Shown here piece by piece: positions 12,236 to 25,436 of a stretch of DNA of 64,000 nucleotides (positions are counted from its first letter, which is position 1; the number at the start of each line of letters is the position of its first letter). The DNA lies in assembly GCF_005239225.2 (NCBI RefSeq), contig NC_133293.1, positions 18,816,333 through 18,880,332 on the forward strand, written 5' to 3'. Under the pieces are notes generated by a model. The model searched no databases. It was not told where the DNA came from and saw only the letters and a list, made by a program, of their open reading frames with translations. The stretch comes from Populus alba. Its lineage: Eukaryota; Streptophyta; Magnoliopsida; Malpighiales; Salicaceae. Made by a program: the position numbers and the translations under genes.

Positions 12236-13559
12236 GGGCAAACCACAAATACCAAACATGCCCTTAATTTGACCATCGGGCCCACCGTAAACTCGGAAAT
12301 GAAAAGGCAGTGATAGCATACGTTCGTATTTGTTTGGACTGTAGTGACCAATGAGGGAGCAGGCCTGGCCTCTTTTCCCTACGTGGACAGTCAACGATCT
12401 TGGATGACGAGTTTGACCTCGGAACAGTCCCCCTTTTCTTTTCTTCTTTTTTATCGTACCGTGAGGATTAGGATTTGCAATGCTGTGATCAAATTTACTG
12501 GAACTTTTATCATTTTACCAGTTTCATTGATAGTGAAACCTTGTATTTATTATACTCCTTAAAAGCTTAGAGTCATAGATTGGGTATTGTGCATCTTTAA
12601 AATTGTTTTTTTTTTTTTTTAAATATTGATCCCTGCTCAATTAAAAGCTGACCTGGAAGTGTCGTTCAACGATTAAATTGAAAAAAAAAAAAAACATAGA
12701 TGATCAGGGCACGTGGGTTTTCCTCTCGAAGTCGTACAACAGCACATCACTTGGTATGGATTTTTGCCAACAAGATCAGGCACCCTGACGCTATCTTGGT
12801 TGGATACAGGAATGAAAGTTTTGCCATCGAACTGGTGATTTGTTTTTTCATGCCTGTGTGTGAAGATTTAAAAACGTAGGAGAAATATTTAGTTGCTCGG
12901 CTAATGTTTGATTTTATAAAATAAAATTTAATAGTATTAAATTGAAATAATTAGATTTTAGGGAACCGAATTTGATGCCTGAACAAATATTATGTCATTT
13001 TTTTCTTTCTAATATCACGGACTACTTGTATGGTGAGGGGAAGATTTTATGTGTTTTTTCTCTCTCCAGTCACTCGACATTTTCTTTAGATCTGATCCAT
13101 TCATATTTCCTGTATTTAATATTTGACTTTGTAGCTTGTTTTGTTTATTTATACATATAATTTTCGTAACATCAACATTTGATTGATGTTCAGATTAATA
13201 AAATAAAATAAAATTATATTGATGTAAAATAATCAAATTTTAAATAATAAAAAATAAAATAAAAATAAATATAGTTTACCATGGTGGATGAGCATCTTGG
13301 TTAAGTTGGCATGTGGAGGAGGCTCGCCTTGTCTCTGATAGCTAAAAACAACCATCCATATCGAGTTATGTTCATCGGAGCTGTGTGTGTTGATCGTTGG
13401 CTTATAATTAGGCAGAGGCGTTATCCCCCCTCTTTTTTCTCTTTCCTATGTGGAATTTGTATTGGTCAGCAAAAATTGTCAAGGTGTCCTGCCTTTTTTT
13501 TATGTCAATTTTTATCTTTAATTTTTTTATTGTAATTTAATGCTTCGGGTAATTTTTTT

Positions 13560-14130
13560 AAAATTTAATTCTTTAACCTTGGATTAATTCAAATTTTATC
13601 TTATTTGTTACAAGTGATCTAGGCCTTTCACGTCAATGTTATCGTGAGTTGAGATCCATTTTTTTTAGAAATTTTTTTATTTTTTTATTTAACACTAGAT
13701 TTGTTGGAAATTAAGCTTTCTGACTTTTTTTGTATAGGGTTAACCTGATCTCATGACCTGGATCACGGGGTTGATAATTTTTCAAGGTTGACCTGGTTGT
13801 TTTTATCATTTTTTATTTTTTTCCCCGACTTCATCCTTTAATGTTTTGTTAATTTCGAAAACAAACTTCATAATTTTGCTTTTTTTTTTTTTTTTTATAA
13901 TTTATTCTATTATCTCGTTCGCATTATCAAACTCACAGGGTTTGGTGGGCTTCCTAATTTTGCTAGTGTGTTTTTGGGTTTTTTTTGTTATTTAATTTTT
14001 TGTTCAATGTCATCCCTCTATATTTAGGTCATTAGAAATCAAACATTATTTTTTTATTTGTTTTTTATAAAATTATCCTAAACTTTATAACACGGGTTAT
14101 GAGCAGCGAGTCATTGATTGTTTTTTTATT
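13560..14130. repeat. Dispersed AT-rich repeat, family B (inverted relative to 7940-8885)
   Basis: Contains 'gggttaacctgatctcatga', 'aaggttgacctggttg', 'gacttcatcctttaatg' and 'aaacttcataattttgc'. Very similar phrases in the same order occur inside AP-3 beta intron 9 at 22500-22965. No open frame of note. Confidence 0.6.
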
Positions 14131-15164
14131 TTTTTTCTAATATCTATATTAATCACTGTGTTATTTAGGGATGAGTTTTATAGTCTTTTTTGCAAGTGTT
14201 CTTTTGGTGCTTGTAATTACGATCACTTTTTCCATACAAAATTAATTAATTTATTATCATTATTTTTTTATATAAAATAAAAATAACTTATTAAATTTAG
14301 CTAGGTCGATGACCTAAATTATAATATTTGTATTTTTACTTTCTAAAATACACACCGACAAACAGGAGCGGAAAAAGAAGGGTTGACAAGGACAGGGGCC
14401 CTGCAAGGAATTTTTTTTCCAGCTCTTCTTTTCATAATATTAATATATTTAGCCTAAATAATAAAATAATTAATATTTTAATGCCTTTTTTTTTTTTTTC
14501 CTGTTCCGCTCCTGCCGACAAAGCTTTGATATTTCTTTGACATTTTTTATTTATTTAGCTGCGGTATAACGGCACAACGTGTACTACCTATCGAAGAACT
14601 AGAAATTAAAATGAAAGATATCTTTTTTAGTGTATATGTTTTTTTATATGATAAAAAACGACTCTCAACTAGAACGATGGTGATAATAATGACGAAAATT
14701 AATAATGACAGTGACAACGACTATAATGACGATAGATAACAGTGGTAATCACGAGAAGAGTTTATAATATGATACTTGTGATAGTGGCGACACCACCGTG
14801 GATGACTGTGTTGATCTCGGTGGAAGAGGTGGCTACAATAACAACATCAATATGGCAAAAATAATAATAGATTTTCATGAAAAATAAATAAATGTGCTGC
14901 GTCCCCTGACAATGAAAATAAATGATCATAGCAGTAATGGCCCCATACCATTTTTTCAATAAAAATTAGAAGGGTATTTTCTAGTTTATATGTCAATTGA
15001 AATTAATTTAATTTTAAATGATCTCAAATATATCACTATTTATATTTAAAATAAATTTAATATTTTTTTCTCGAGTACTAAGGTTAGAATATAAGAAACC
15101 AATGAAAAAAAATCTCTCTCTTATAACTGATTCAATTTTTTTCAAGGCTGCTTGAGATTGTAAT

Positions 15165-15315
15165 ATATAATATTTTTTTTATTTTAAAAAATATATTAAA
15201 TATTTTATTTTTATTTTTAACTATTCATACAAAAACCATAAAAAATATTAAAAATATCAATTTAATATTTTTTTAAACTAAAAATATATTTAAAAAAAAC
15301 ATATAAATAGAAACA
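15165..15315. repeat. Degenerate family A repeat
   Basis: Shows the pattern of A/T blocks with 'aaaatatcaatttaatattt' and 'aaaatatatttaaaaaa' also seen at 32340-32520. Edges cannot be fixed. Confidence 0.35.
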
Positions 15316-16200
15316 GAAAAACTCTTGAATACAGTTAGTGGTGAAAAACCAATAAAATATATTACTTGACTGTCATCATTCTTGTCGTCTACCCCGAAGC
15401 TATAGTTTATTGCAAAGAAAGAAAAATCCATTTTTAGAAAGTAGCTCCTCCTCCGCCTCCTCCTCCTCCTTCTTCCTTTTTTTTTTTTAAAAAAAAAAAT
15501 TTAAAATAACTCTAAAATATGATATTTTTTCAAACAATCGTCCAACTGTTATCGGTGAAAACACAGAAGATAATCTATTTTTTTTCTTATTCATCATTTT
15601 AAGTCATAAATTTCATAGTGATTTAAACTTACCATGTAAATGAAATGTAATTAGTTTCTGCATATCCAGCTTAGATTCGAGTTAAAAGATTTTCTTTGCT
15701 CTTCAAATCATTGCAAGGATTAGTTGTTACTAAAAAACTACTAAATCATTGCAAGGATTATTCTACATAACCAGCTTGAAATTTAATTTTTCTGGATATA
15801 ATATAAAAATAATAATATATCTGGACTTTATGAAACTACTGTTTTTTTTTTCCCCGTTAAAAAATGGGCTTCACGCTCAAGTCTATCTACATCAAATGGC
15901 ACCAAGATGAAGCATTATGGCCCACAATCAGGTCCCCACGGCCCAACAACACCCATGTAGTTCAATTCCTAAATCCAAACAAGCACTCACTCAGGCCAGG
16001 CAGGATTCATATTCTCAAACAAGTCTCCACCAAGACTCTCATCCAAACAGGCCACTTCTCCAATTCCAAACTCCGGCGAAGAGACTGTCTATTCACAATC
16101 CAGTTTTACGTCTACAAGAACCAAATCACCATCTTCCTGTACAATTCATAAATTTGAACTTTAAAGCAAAAATCTTAAAAAGACTGAAAAACACTAAAAT

Positions 16201-19200
16201 ATGTTTACACAATTTGGTGCCACAGCTGACACACTGAGCAAGGCATCAACACTCATGTTTCGGTTCGGCACCGATGCTCACTTATACGACGATCCAGAAG
16301 ACGTGAACATCGCACCCTTACTCGATAGCAAATTCGACTCCGAGAAATGCGAAGCTCTTAAACGCCTCCTCGCTCTCATCGCTCAAGGCTTCGACGTTTC
16401 CAATTTCTTTCCTCAGGTCCGTATAAATTACATCTATCCTCGTTCTCTAGTTTAAAAATTGTTAAAAATCAATTGGAACTGAATTTTCAATGCAATCGCA
16501 CTAATTATGCTTACATTTTTAAATTGCGACATGTTAATCTCTGTTTGGAAATAAGAATTTGGATATTGAATCTTTTATGTTTTTTTTTTTTGGAATTTTA
16601 AGTTATCAGCTTTACTTGTTTGAGTGATGAGTGGTCAATGATTCGAGTTTGATTTTTGAAGAAACGAGAAATTCGATTGCCTGGGAATCTATTTTCACGA
16701 TTAATTACATATTCTAGATGTAGATACCCATTTTAATTTAATTATAAACCAAAACTACAGGGGTAAACATGAGGTTTTCTCATTTATCATTTCATTCGAA
16801 GTTTAATTTTAAAATATATATTTTTAAAATTTTTCTTATAACAGGAGTGCAATCCAAGACTCATTGCTTCTGAAATGTTGTGTCTGGTTCTACTGTTTTA
16901 CTGTGTGTTACTCGAGTAATTAGGACTGAATTTTGGCTCGAGGATTTAATTACATTTTCGATACTCTATAAACGGAGTATATATCTTATCTCATCTGCTC
17001 TTCTTTAATCAAAGGGAATTTCAGGTTGTTAAAAATGTGGCATCTCAATCACTGGAAGTTAAGAAGCTGGTTTACTTGTACCTGCTACACTATGCTGAGA
17101 AGTACGTAAGCAATCAATTTTTATTTCTATTATGCTTCATGCTTCTCACATCTGAGGATATAAATTGAACTTATGCAACAATAAACAACCATGTAAGGTG
17201 GACAGTGCATTTTGGCATTACTTCAATTTTATTTTCAGGCGTCCAAATGAAGCATTGCTATCAATCAATTCCTTCCAAAAGGACCTGGGAGATACAAATC
17301 CACTGGTGAGAGCATGGGCATTGCGTACTATGGCTGGAATTCGCTTACATGTAATTGCACCACTTGTTCTGGTGGCTGTGGGAAAATGTGCCAGGGATAC
17401 AGCTGTTTATGTGAGAAAATGTGCTGCCAATGCTCTTCCTAAGTTGCATGATTTGTGCCTCGAGGAAAATTCCTCTACGATTGAAGAGGTTTGTCTTTAT
17501 TAATTTCGAATTCTTCCGTGACATCGCTCCTTTATCTGTGTAGTAAAATGTGTAGGAAATTCATTTAATTTGTAAATTGGGAGCTTGTAATTTATCTCAG
17601 CCATGGAGGTGCTACATATTACCATTATGTTTAGTTGATGAGTTCATAGTTTTCTGTTTTATGCAGATTGTTGGAACATTGTTAAGCGACAGTTCACCTG
17701 GAGTAGTTGGAGCTGCTGCGGCGGCGTTTACTTCTGTGTGTCCAAATAATTATTCTTTGATTGGGAGAAAATATAGAAGGTTATGTGAGATTCTTCCCGA
17801 TGTGGAAGAGTGGGGTCAGATAGTATTGATTGGAATACTTTTGCGCTATGCAATAGCAAGGCATGGCCTTGTGAAAGAATCCATAATGTTCTCTTTGCAT
17901 GGAAGAGAAAGATCCCATTCTGAAAAGGATGATTCAGATGATGACTTTGCATTTAAAAATGATGTCAGTGGCACGAGCGGGGAGTATGATTCTGATTTGG
18001 CACGGACGATCTGTAGATGTTATATTGAAGGGCCTGATGAATACTTGTCAAGGTCAAGTTATGCTAACAGGATTTCCTTTGAATTCAATGAAGCAAAATT
18101 TACGTCTGGCAGAAGTAATGATGAGGTGAAAATCCTACTTCAGGGTACATCTCCTCTGCTATGGAGCAACAATAGTGCAGTGGTTGTGGCAGCAGCTGGT
18201 GTACACTGGATCATGGCTCCAAGGGAGGAAGTCAAAAGAATTGTTAAACCACTTTTGTTTTTGCTGAGATCATCTAACACTTCAAAATATGTGGTACTTT
18301 CCACTTCCTGTGTTCATCTGTTTTATTACATGTTATAATGATCATTGATGTGTGTACATGCTAATATATAACTCTTATGCTTCTCTGCTTTTGTTTCTTA
18401 TAATGCACACCTATTTGTCATCACCTTCAAGAAGGTAATCCATGAGGTGTGGGCTGAGATTGTGCTGAGGTGCTTTGGTTGCTTACGTGAGTGTGAAAAT
18501 CAGTGAATTTGTTGGAGAGAAAAGGGAGAACATTGTGTTTCTGGGAAAATGAGATCCATAAAGGGAATTTTATTAGAGCTTTGATTAAAACCCAACTAAT
18601 GTGTAGAATTTCTGCTTTTTTGCTTGCTTGTTAATCGAGTGGGATGGTAGATGGTATGGTTTTTTCATTTGCTAATTTGGCATAGATTCAATGTGATTAC
18701 TAATCAACATTTCAGCATTTAAGTAAAAACATTACATTGATGTTTACAAATAGGTACAGTGCTTGTCCAAGGGAGCTTTTTGCTTTGATATACCCATCAG
18801 CTATTTTGCTCTTGACATGCCTTTGTTTTCTAACTTTTGGTTCTTTGTGGCGCTACTGTCTTGGGTGATCCATATTATAGTCTTACATATAAAATGATAT
18901 GGATAATGTACTGGAAAGTCATTTAATGTGCTATACAAGTAGGTGATTCATGATACCATATATTTTTCTTGGAAGATCCTACGGCATTCAAGATATGCAT
19001 GGATGTAAATGTCCTGATAGTACATGGGATTTTGTCAAGTGTTTACTAAAGTTTTAGCTTTAATCAGTACTAAGGTAAGAATAATTATAGTGATTACCTT
19101 TGCAGGTCCTTTGCAACATTCAAGTGTTTGCTAAAGCGATGCCTTCTATCTTTTCTCCGTACTTCGAAGACTTCTTTGTAGTTTCTTCAGATTCATACCA

Positions 19201-22200
19201 AATAAAAGCTCTGAAGCTGGAGATTCTTTGTTCTATCGCTGCTGATTCATCTATCTCATCCATCTTCAAAGAGTTTCAGGTATTTCCCCACTTTTTAATC
19301 TGTCTGATGGTTAGGTGTCTTCTCCTAGGAAGTTTGCCAGTTTGACTTTTCATTCCCTTGACATGATGATAGAATGTTAAATCACATTTTTGCGATATTT
19401 CATGTGCTTTATAAAATGCTCTTGACCTCAGAATTTCCTCTTACATAACTTAGCCTTTTGTTTATGGGGAGAAAGAAGGGTTGCTTATGGTGTTTGCCAT
19501 TTTATGCAGTTCATTTTCATAGTATTTTCTTAATGACCCTTTGCTCTGTTTCCTTGTACCACTGTCTTAATGTTTGCATTTTTAGGATGCTTTAAGGCAT
19601 CTTTAAAGTGAGTGCTAAGCTGTCTAAATCATGGTGTTTCTATATAGTAATGTAGTGTTGAGGTTTGAATTTGCAGAATAGGAGTAGTGCCAAATAAGTC
19701 AGATGAAATTTAGCATAGGGTTGTAAGAGTACTTGTATCACTTGCAATCAAAGCAAGAATTAATTACAATGCTCAAGCAGGTAAATAGCATCTTAATCTT
19801 TGAATAATATTTCAAAAGGAATGAGAAAGAACTTATGTGATCACAATTACATCAATGTATTTCATGGACTTGTTGACATATTCACTTCTTCACTCCTCAG
19901 TAACAATAAAATAAAATAAAAATAAATACATAAAATAAAAGGAATCTCATGACATACTTGTGCGCACATGTATGCACGAAAACATTAGAAGTGGTAGGAT
20001 GCTTAGGCCTCTATTCATTACCTTTTGCTTTCATTTGCAATTTTTTGTGTCATAAGGATCAACATGGTCTTTCAGTGCTTGAGGTGATGCTAATTCTTTA
20101 GTTTATTGCCAGGATTACATTAGAGATCCAGACAGGAGATTTTCAGCTGACGCTGTTGCTGCTATTGGTTTATGTGCAAAACAAATTCCTAGTATGGCAA
20201 GCACATGCTTGGAAGGACTGTTGGCTCTGGCTAAACAGGGTCAGTTTCCACAGATCTTTCAAATGAAAAAAGATAATCTATTTATTGTTTTCTTAAGCAA
20301 CAGCCTTTCTGCAGATTTGTCAACCTGTGACCCTGGGTCCACTAATGGAGAAGCTGGTATTCTAATTCAAGCTATAATGTCAATTAAATCAATTATTACA
20401 CAAGATCCCCCCACTCATGAAAAGGTATATTGCTCTTTTCCTTTTCTTGCCTATCTTCCTTTGACTGTTCATTCTGTTGAGATATTATCATTTATAAAAA
20501 AGACCGATGCTAGAAGCAGTATATGTGGTTAGTGTTTGCTGTCCTGTCTTGTGTTACTTCTCACATCAGCACTCACGTGATTCTTTCAATTTGTTGCTTA
20601 TGCTAATTTATGTTTGGATTTGGAAGATTTTATTCTAATTATTAAAGGGAGCTTTGTGTTCAAGTTTTCCATGGATGTTAGTTTCTTCCTTCATTTGCTT
20701 GCCATCGGGGTGGGGAAGGTTGTTTGGCTTCTACACTGTAGTTTCCTCCTGTTCTCTACTTTTCCACTTATTCCGCAGTAAAACTAGTTTCTTTTTAAAG
20801 TTGAAAATTTCTACCCTTCAGGCTATTGCTTCATGCCTGCCAATTATCATCAATTTATTCAAACTGTATTATTCCTCAATCAATTAGCTCAACTGATTCT
20901 GCACACCATCGTTACTTTACACTTGCATGATGTTATGGCATATTTTTGAATCACAGGTTTGCTTTTAGATATTTTCTTTTACCATTTTAAAGTGACGTCC
21001 TTTTGCTTTTAAAGGTTGTAATCCAGTTGGTCCGCAGTTTGGATTCAATCAAAGTGCCAGCAGCCCGTGCAACAATAATTTGGATGATAGGAGAGTACAG
21101 GAATTTAGGGGAGATAATCCCAAGGATGCTAACCATTGTACTGAAGTATCTTGCTTGGAGCTTTACTTCAGAAGCATTGGAAACAAAGCTTCAGATTCTT
21201 AACACTACCGTTAAGGTATATCAAATACTTTTCTTGTACTTCTCTCAGAAACTATGATGGACTTGTGCCTTATAGTTTGCTGTAGAGAGATACCCTTCCC
21301 ACATATTTGTAACAAGTTGCTGGGTATGCCACATGTAAATACAAACCGGGACTCAAGATTTTTTTTTTTTATCTTATTGTATTTCTATTACTCTCTTAAA
21401 TTTGTTGTAACCTCAATGTGAATGAATTAATTTTGGTCTTCTGAGTTTAATGCCTTGAAGAAAACATTCTATTCAAGTCACCTTTTTCCTGTAGGTGCTA
21501 TCAGGTGCAAAAGGGGAAGAAATGCAGACATTAAAAAAACTAGGGAGCTACGTGATTGAACTAGCTGAATGTGATTTGAACTATGATGTTCGTGACAGAG
21601 CTCGCTTTTTGAAAAAACTTCTGCCATGCAGTTTAGATAGTGGAGAGCTGGAGCTAGGTACGAACTGTCCACCCAAGAAGCAGGACCTGCCACAAGTACT
21701 TGCAGAATGCATGTTTCAGGGACAAGCTAGAAAACTGTCACCTGAAAGTATGGATTATCGTGTCTATCTTCCTGGATCTCTCTCACAGATAGTTCTTCAT
21801 GCAGCTCCAGGATATGAGCCTCTCCCAAAACCTTGCAGTGTTCTCGATCATGAGCTTGATACAAATGTGATTCATGGTGTGGACACACTAGGTGAGGGGG
21901 CAGATGGCACTGACTCATTATCTGGATCATCATATGAGGAAAGTGCTTCTGATTATAGCTCTGAACGTTCTATGACTGTTTCAAGTGCGGATGGTGGCGG
22001 TGATGAGACTAGTTCAACAAGTGAGGTTGACAACACTGATCCATTGATTCAATTGTCAGATACTGGTGATGCTAACCAAAATCAGAATGGAGCCCCTCAT
22101 TCTGCTTCTACTGATTTGGAGGAGCTGATGTCAAAGAGATCTCTAGAGACATGGTTAGATGCGCAGCCTGGTTTATCAATCCTGAGCACATCGGAACAAA

Positions 22201-24612
22201 GTCAACTCCGTAAATCTTCAGCTAGAATCTCCATAAGGGATATTAGCAGTCGAGTTAAACCTAAAAGCTACAGACTCTTAGATCCTGCTAATGGAAATGG
22301 ATTAAAGGTGGATTATTCATTTTCACCAGAAATTTCAAGCATATCACCCTTACTTGTTAGTGTAGAAGTTTCCTTTGAGAACTGTACCGATGAGACCATT
22401 TCAGAAGTAACCTTGGTGGATGAGGAATCAAGCAAAGCTTCAGATTCTTTTGAGAGGTAACTTTAATCTTTGCTTGTCTAAAAATTGAGACTCGTAATTT
22501 ATTTTAATTTGTTTTTATTGGGGGTTAACCCGGGTTGACTCGGGTTATTTTTTAGTTTTGTTATTTTTTTTTCAATTTTATCCTTCAACATTAGGTTTAT
22601 TGGAAATTAGACTTCATAATTTTTTTTTTGCTTTCTATGGGGTTATCATAATCTCATGACCCGGCATGCAAATTGGCATATTAATCCAGGTTGACCTGAC
22701 TCAATCCAATATGTTATTGTCTCAATATTTATAAAAAAATATCATTTTTAATATTTATTTTGAGTTAAACAATTTTTTTACCGATTATCTGAGTTGTCTT
22801 TGGACCAACCAAGTTGATCGGGTCATATTGAAACAATCTCCACACGGTTTAAAATATTTTTTCTACTAGAAAAAATATTAGTAGCATCTAGATATATTTT
22901 TATGTTAATAACTTTTTTGATCCAATCCGCAGCATAACGTGGGCTAGTGATCTAGTTGATTTCTAATTCCAAGTATTCATGCAACTAGGAGTTTTTTGGG
23001 TATCCTATTATTGTAAATGTGGATTATTGGCTGGAACTGGGCATTCTTTTGTTAGATTTGTGTTTGTGATTAGTAGACTTTCTTGGGTTTCCGTCATGTT
23101 TCATACTTAAGTGGTCAGGGGTACCCAATCAACTTGATCTTCAGGCAACCATAGGAAGTCTGTCCCATCTAACATAACTCCAAGGTTTCTTTGACCATAT
23201 AACATGCCCTTCTGTTTTACTGGATTTTAAGCACTAATTACAGCCACCTGTTTTTATCTCAATACTGCAGCTCACCATCTCATAAGGATGTGCCAACACT
23301 GGTTCCTATGGAAGAGATTGCTTCACTGGAACCTGGTCAGACAGTAAAAAAGATTGTCTATGTTTGTTTCCATCACCATCTATTGCCTCTGAAGCTGGCG
23401 TTATATTGCAATGGCAAGAAGCTTTCTGTTAAGTTGCGGCCTGACATTGGATATTTTGTGAAACCACTTCCAATGGATGTTGAAGCTTTCACAAATAAGG
23501 AATCTCGTCTCCCAGGAATGTTCGAGTACACCAGGAGGTCAGCTCATTTTTTTTGGCATATTATTATTCTTCATAATTGATATTTAGAGAGATAAGGAAA
23601 TGAATGACTTATATTTCATATTCAGAAAATCTGCTTATGCTTTTTTTTTCTGCTTTGTCATGTTAGCATCATTTTTGTATTGGTGATCTAATTGTTTTTG
23701 GTTGTGAATCTAGAAAAGTTGTCTAAAACATGCATGGACAATTTTTTTTTTTTTGCTTTGAACTTTTGGATTTAGAAATACATTGTTGGTTCTCTCAAAG
23801 ATCAAACATATCTCCTTACAGTTCATTTTGGTAAATCAAAAGTTCATCTCACATTCTCTGGGAGGATGCAAGAAACAGTCTATTCTTCCTGGACTTTGAG
23901 GGTTTGATGATTGTTAAAGTATAATGATATGAGTAGGAGACTTCTATTATCTTGAAATTTCACCACCTCCTTCCTGATGTAGCACAGTCAAGATGGAATA
24001 ACACAAGAAAATATATGTGTAATGTCGTTTATACTGATAGATGCTGTAAAATGTCATTACATGTTGAAAAGCTTCACTTCTAACTTCCCATGACGAACTG
24101 AAGCAATTGCAAAAGGCGTCGTACACACACATAGAAGAAAGGAGATTCTTTTATATTGGAAATTTCTTTCTTTGAGTGACAGCACAAGGTTTTATCTTCC
24201 TTTTCTTTTTTAAACCTACATTGAGCATTCTTAACCAAAGTGGATTTTTTTTTAACGTGCCAGCTTCACCTTCGTAGACCACATTGGGGAGCTCAACAAG
24301 GAGAGTGGTGACAATGCATTAGTGAAAGACAATTTTCTATTGGTCTGTGAAAGCCTAGCATTAAAGATGCTTAGCAATGCAAATTTTTCTCTCGTATCTG
24401 TTGACATGCCAATTTCTGCCAAACATGATGATGTCTCTGGTTTGTGCTTACGATTCAGTGGTGAAATTCTGAGCAACTCAATGCCTTGCTTAATTACCAT
24501 TACTGCTGAAGGTAAATGCTCTGAACCGTTAAATGTGTTGGTAAAAGTCAACTGTGAGGAAACTGTATTTGGCCTAAATCTGTTGAATAGGATCGTCAAT
24601 TTCCTTAGTTGA
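16201..24612 (+). CDS. AP3B: AP-3 complex subunit beta (beta-adaptin of AP-3), 1119 aa
   Basis: Eleven coding exons: 16201-16416, 17025-17101, 17239-17488, 17667-18293, 19106-19279, 20113-20239, 20315-20424, 21015-21215, 21495-22456, 23271-23537 and 24264-24612. They total 3360 bases, with GT-AG borders and matching phases. The N-terminal start (MFTQFGATADTLSKAS) fits plant AP-3 beta. Residues about 30-590 form the adaptin N-terminal helical solenoid (HYAEKRPNEALLSINSF, NPLVRAWALRTMAGIR, VYVRKCAANALPKL). Residues about 728-775 are a Ser/Asp/Glu-rich hinge. The remainder (about 860-1119) is the AP-3 beta C-terminal and ear region. AP-3 forms a coat that carries cargo from the Golgi or endosomes to the lytic vacuole; in Arabidopsis the subunit is PAT2, needed for normal vacuole biogenesis. 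Intron 9 (22457-23270) has taken in a family B repeat. It is the only plus-strand gene here and is tail-to-tail with the DUF547 gene. Confidence 0.95.
22500..22965. repeat. Family B dispersed repeat inside AP-3 beta intron 9
   Basis: Begins with 'gggggttaacccgggttga' and contains 'tatccttcaacattaggttt', 'aatctcatgacccggcatg' and 'aatccaggttgacctgact'. It ends near 'ccgcagcataacgtgggct'. It lies wholly in the intron, so it should not affect the protein. The same phrase order occurs at 13560-14130. Confidence 0.65.
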
Positions 24613-25436
24613 GTCCTCTTTTTATTTGCTTGTAATTGTTGATTGTGATCAAAATAGTGAACTCATTGATCATTGGGTTTGATAAAAAAGGTGAAATACT
24701 GGGAATTTGATTGATGCCATTGTGTTAAACTGTAATTGAACTTGCTAATTTCTGTAGCTGCTCACAATACTTTGAATATTGCCTTCCAATTCTTTTATTT
24801 CAGACAAATGTATAGCTTCGAAATCATTTATGCAACTTGAAATCGCTTGGATCCTTGTCATTGTTATTGTTGAAAGGTTTTCTTTGTTCTTATTGATATG
24901 ATACTGTTGTTTTCCCTTTGAATTTCATTTGCTGTTTCTGTTTCTTATGGACAAGAGATTCGTTGTCTCTATTAAGCCAAACCTTTGTTCGTGGAATTTT
25001 CCCAGTGTGATAAAAGCATTACTAGCTCGGAGAACCCCAAGTAGTCCAATGTTATGAACATCCTGCTTTACTGCTTCGTAGAAGAATGTGCTTTCATATA
25101 GTTGGTCGTCGTTTGGCATCGTCATTTATTTGGTCTCGACATATTACATTATGGCTGTTGTCTAGTATTGATAAAGGCTAATAACCTATTTATTTTCCTA
25201 CACGAGATCATACAAATTTATAGAATTGACATCAGTTTTGGCTGTCGAAATTGATATTCATTTGCTAGAAGTCTGAAATTAGGTCAGTCATTCTAAATAT
25301 TTGAAAGGAGCTGGTTAGATCTCAAGCTAGTTACAACTTATCCTTGCTCTTTTGCTCTTTGAGATACTAGGCACTGATAACTCACGTGCAGACATTAGCA
25401 GTTGTGGTAGGACTTCTCACTTTCTGTTAGCGAGTC

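Larger units (their letters stand above)
7250..16200. other. Nine-kilobase AT-rich gene-free spacer
   Basis: Neither strand shows an exon chain or a protein I recognise. The stretch holds degenerate dispersed repeats (listed separately), an (AT)16 microsatellite, short tandem duplications and many A or T runs. The reading frame at 15864-16151 just upstream of the AP-3 beta start has no family features and probably lies in the promoter or 5' leader. Confidence 0.7.

Noticed and set aside
12209..12562. Overlapping frames on both strands in a GC-richer patch of the 9-kb spacer
   Set aside because: No conserved motif, no splice partners, and flanked by repeats. Not supported as a gene.
15864..16237. 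Two overlapping plus-strand open frames just before the AP-3 beta start
   Set aside because: They overlap each other in different frames, lack family features and sit in the expected promoter or leader. The AP-3 beta N-terminus is clear at 16201.
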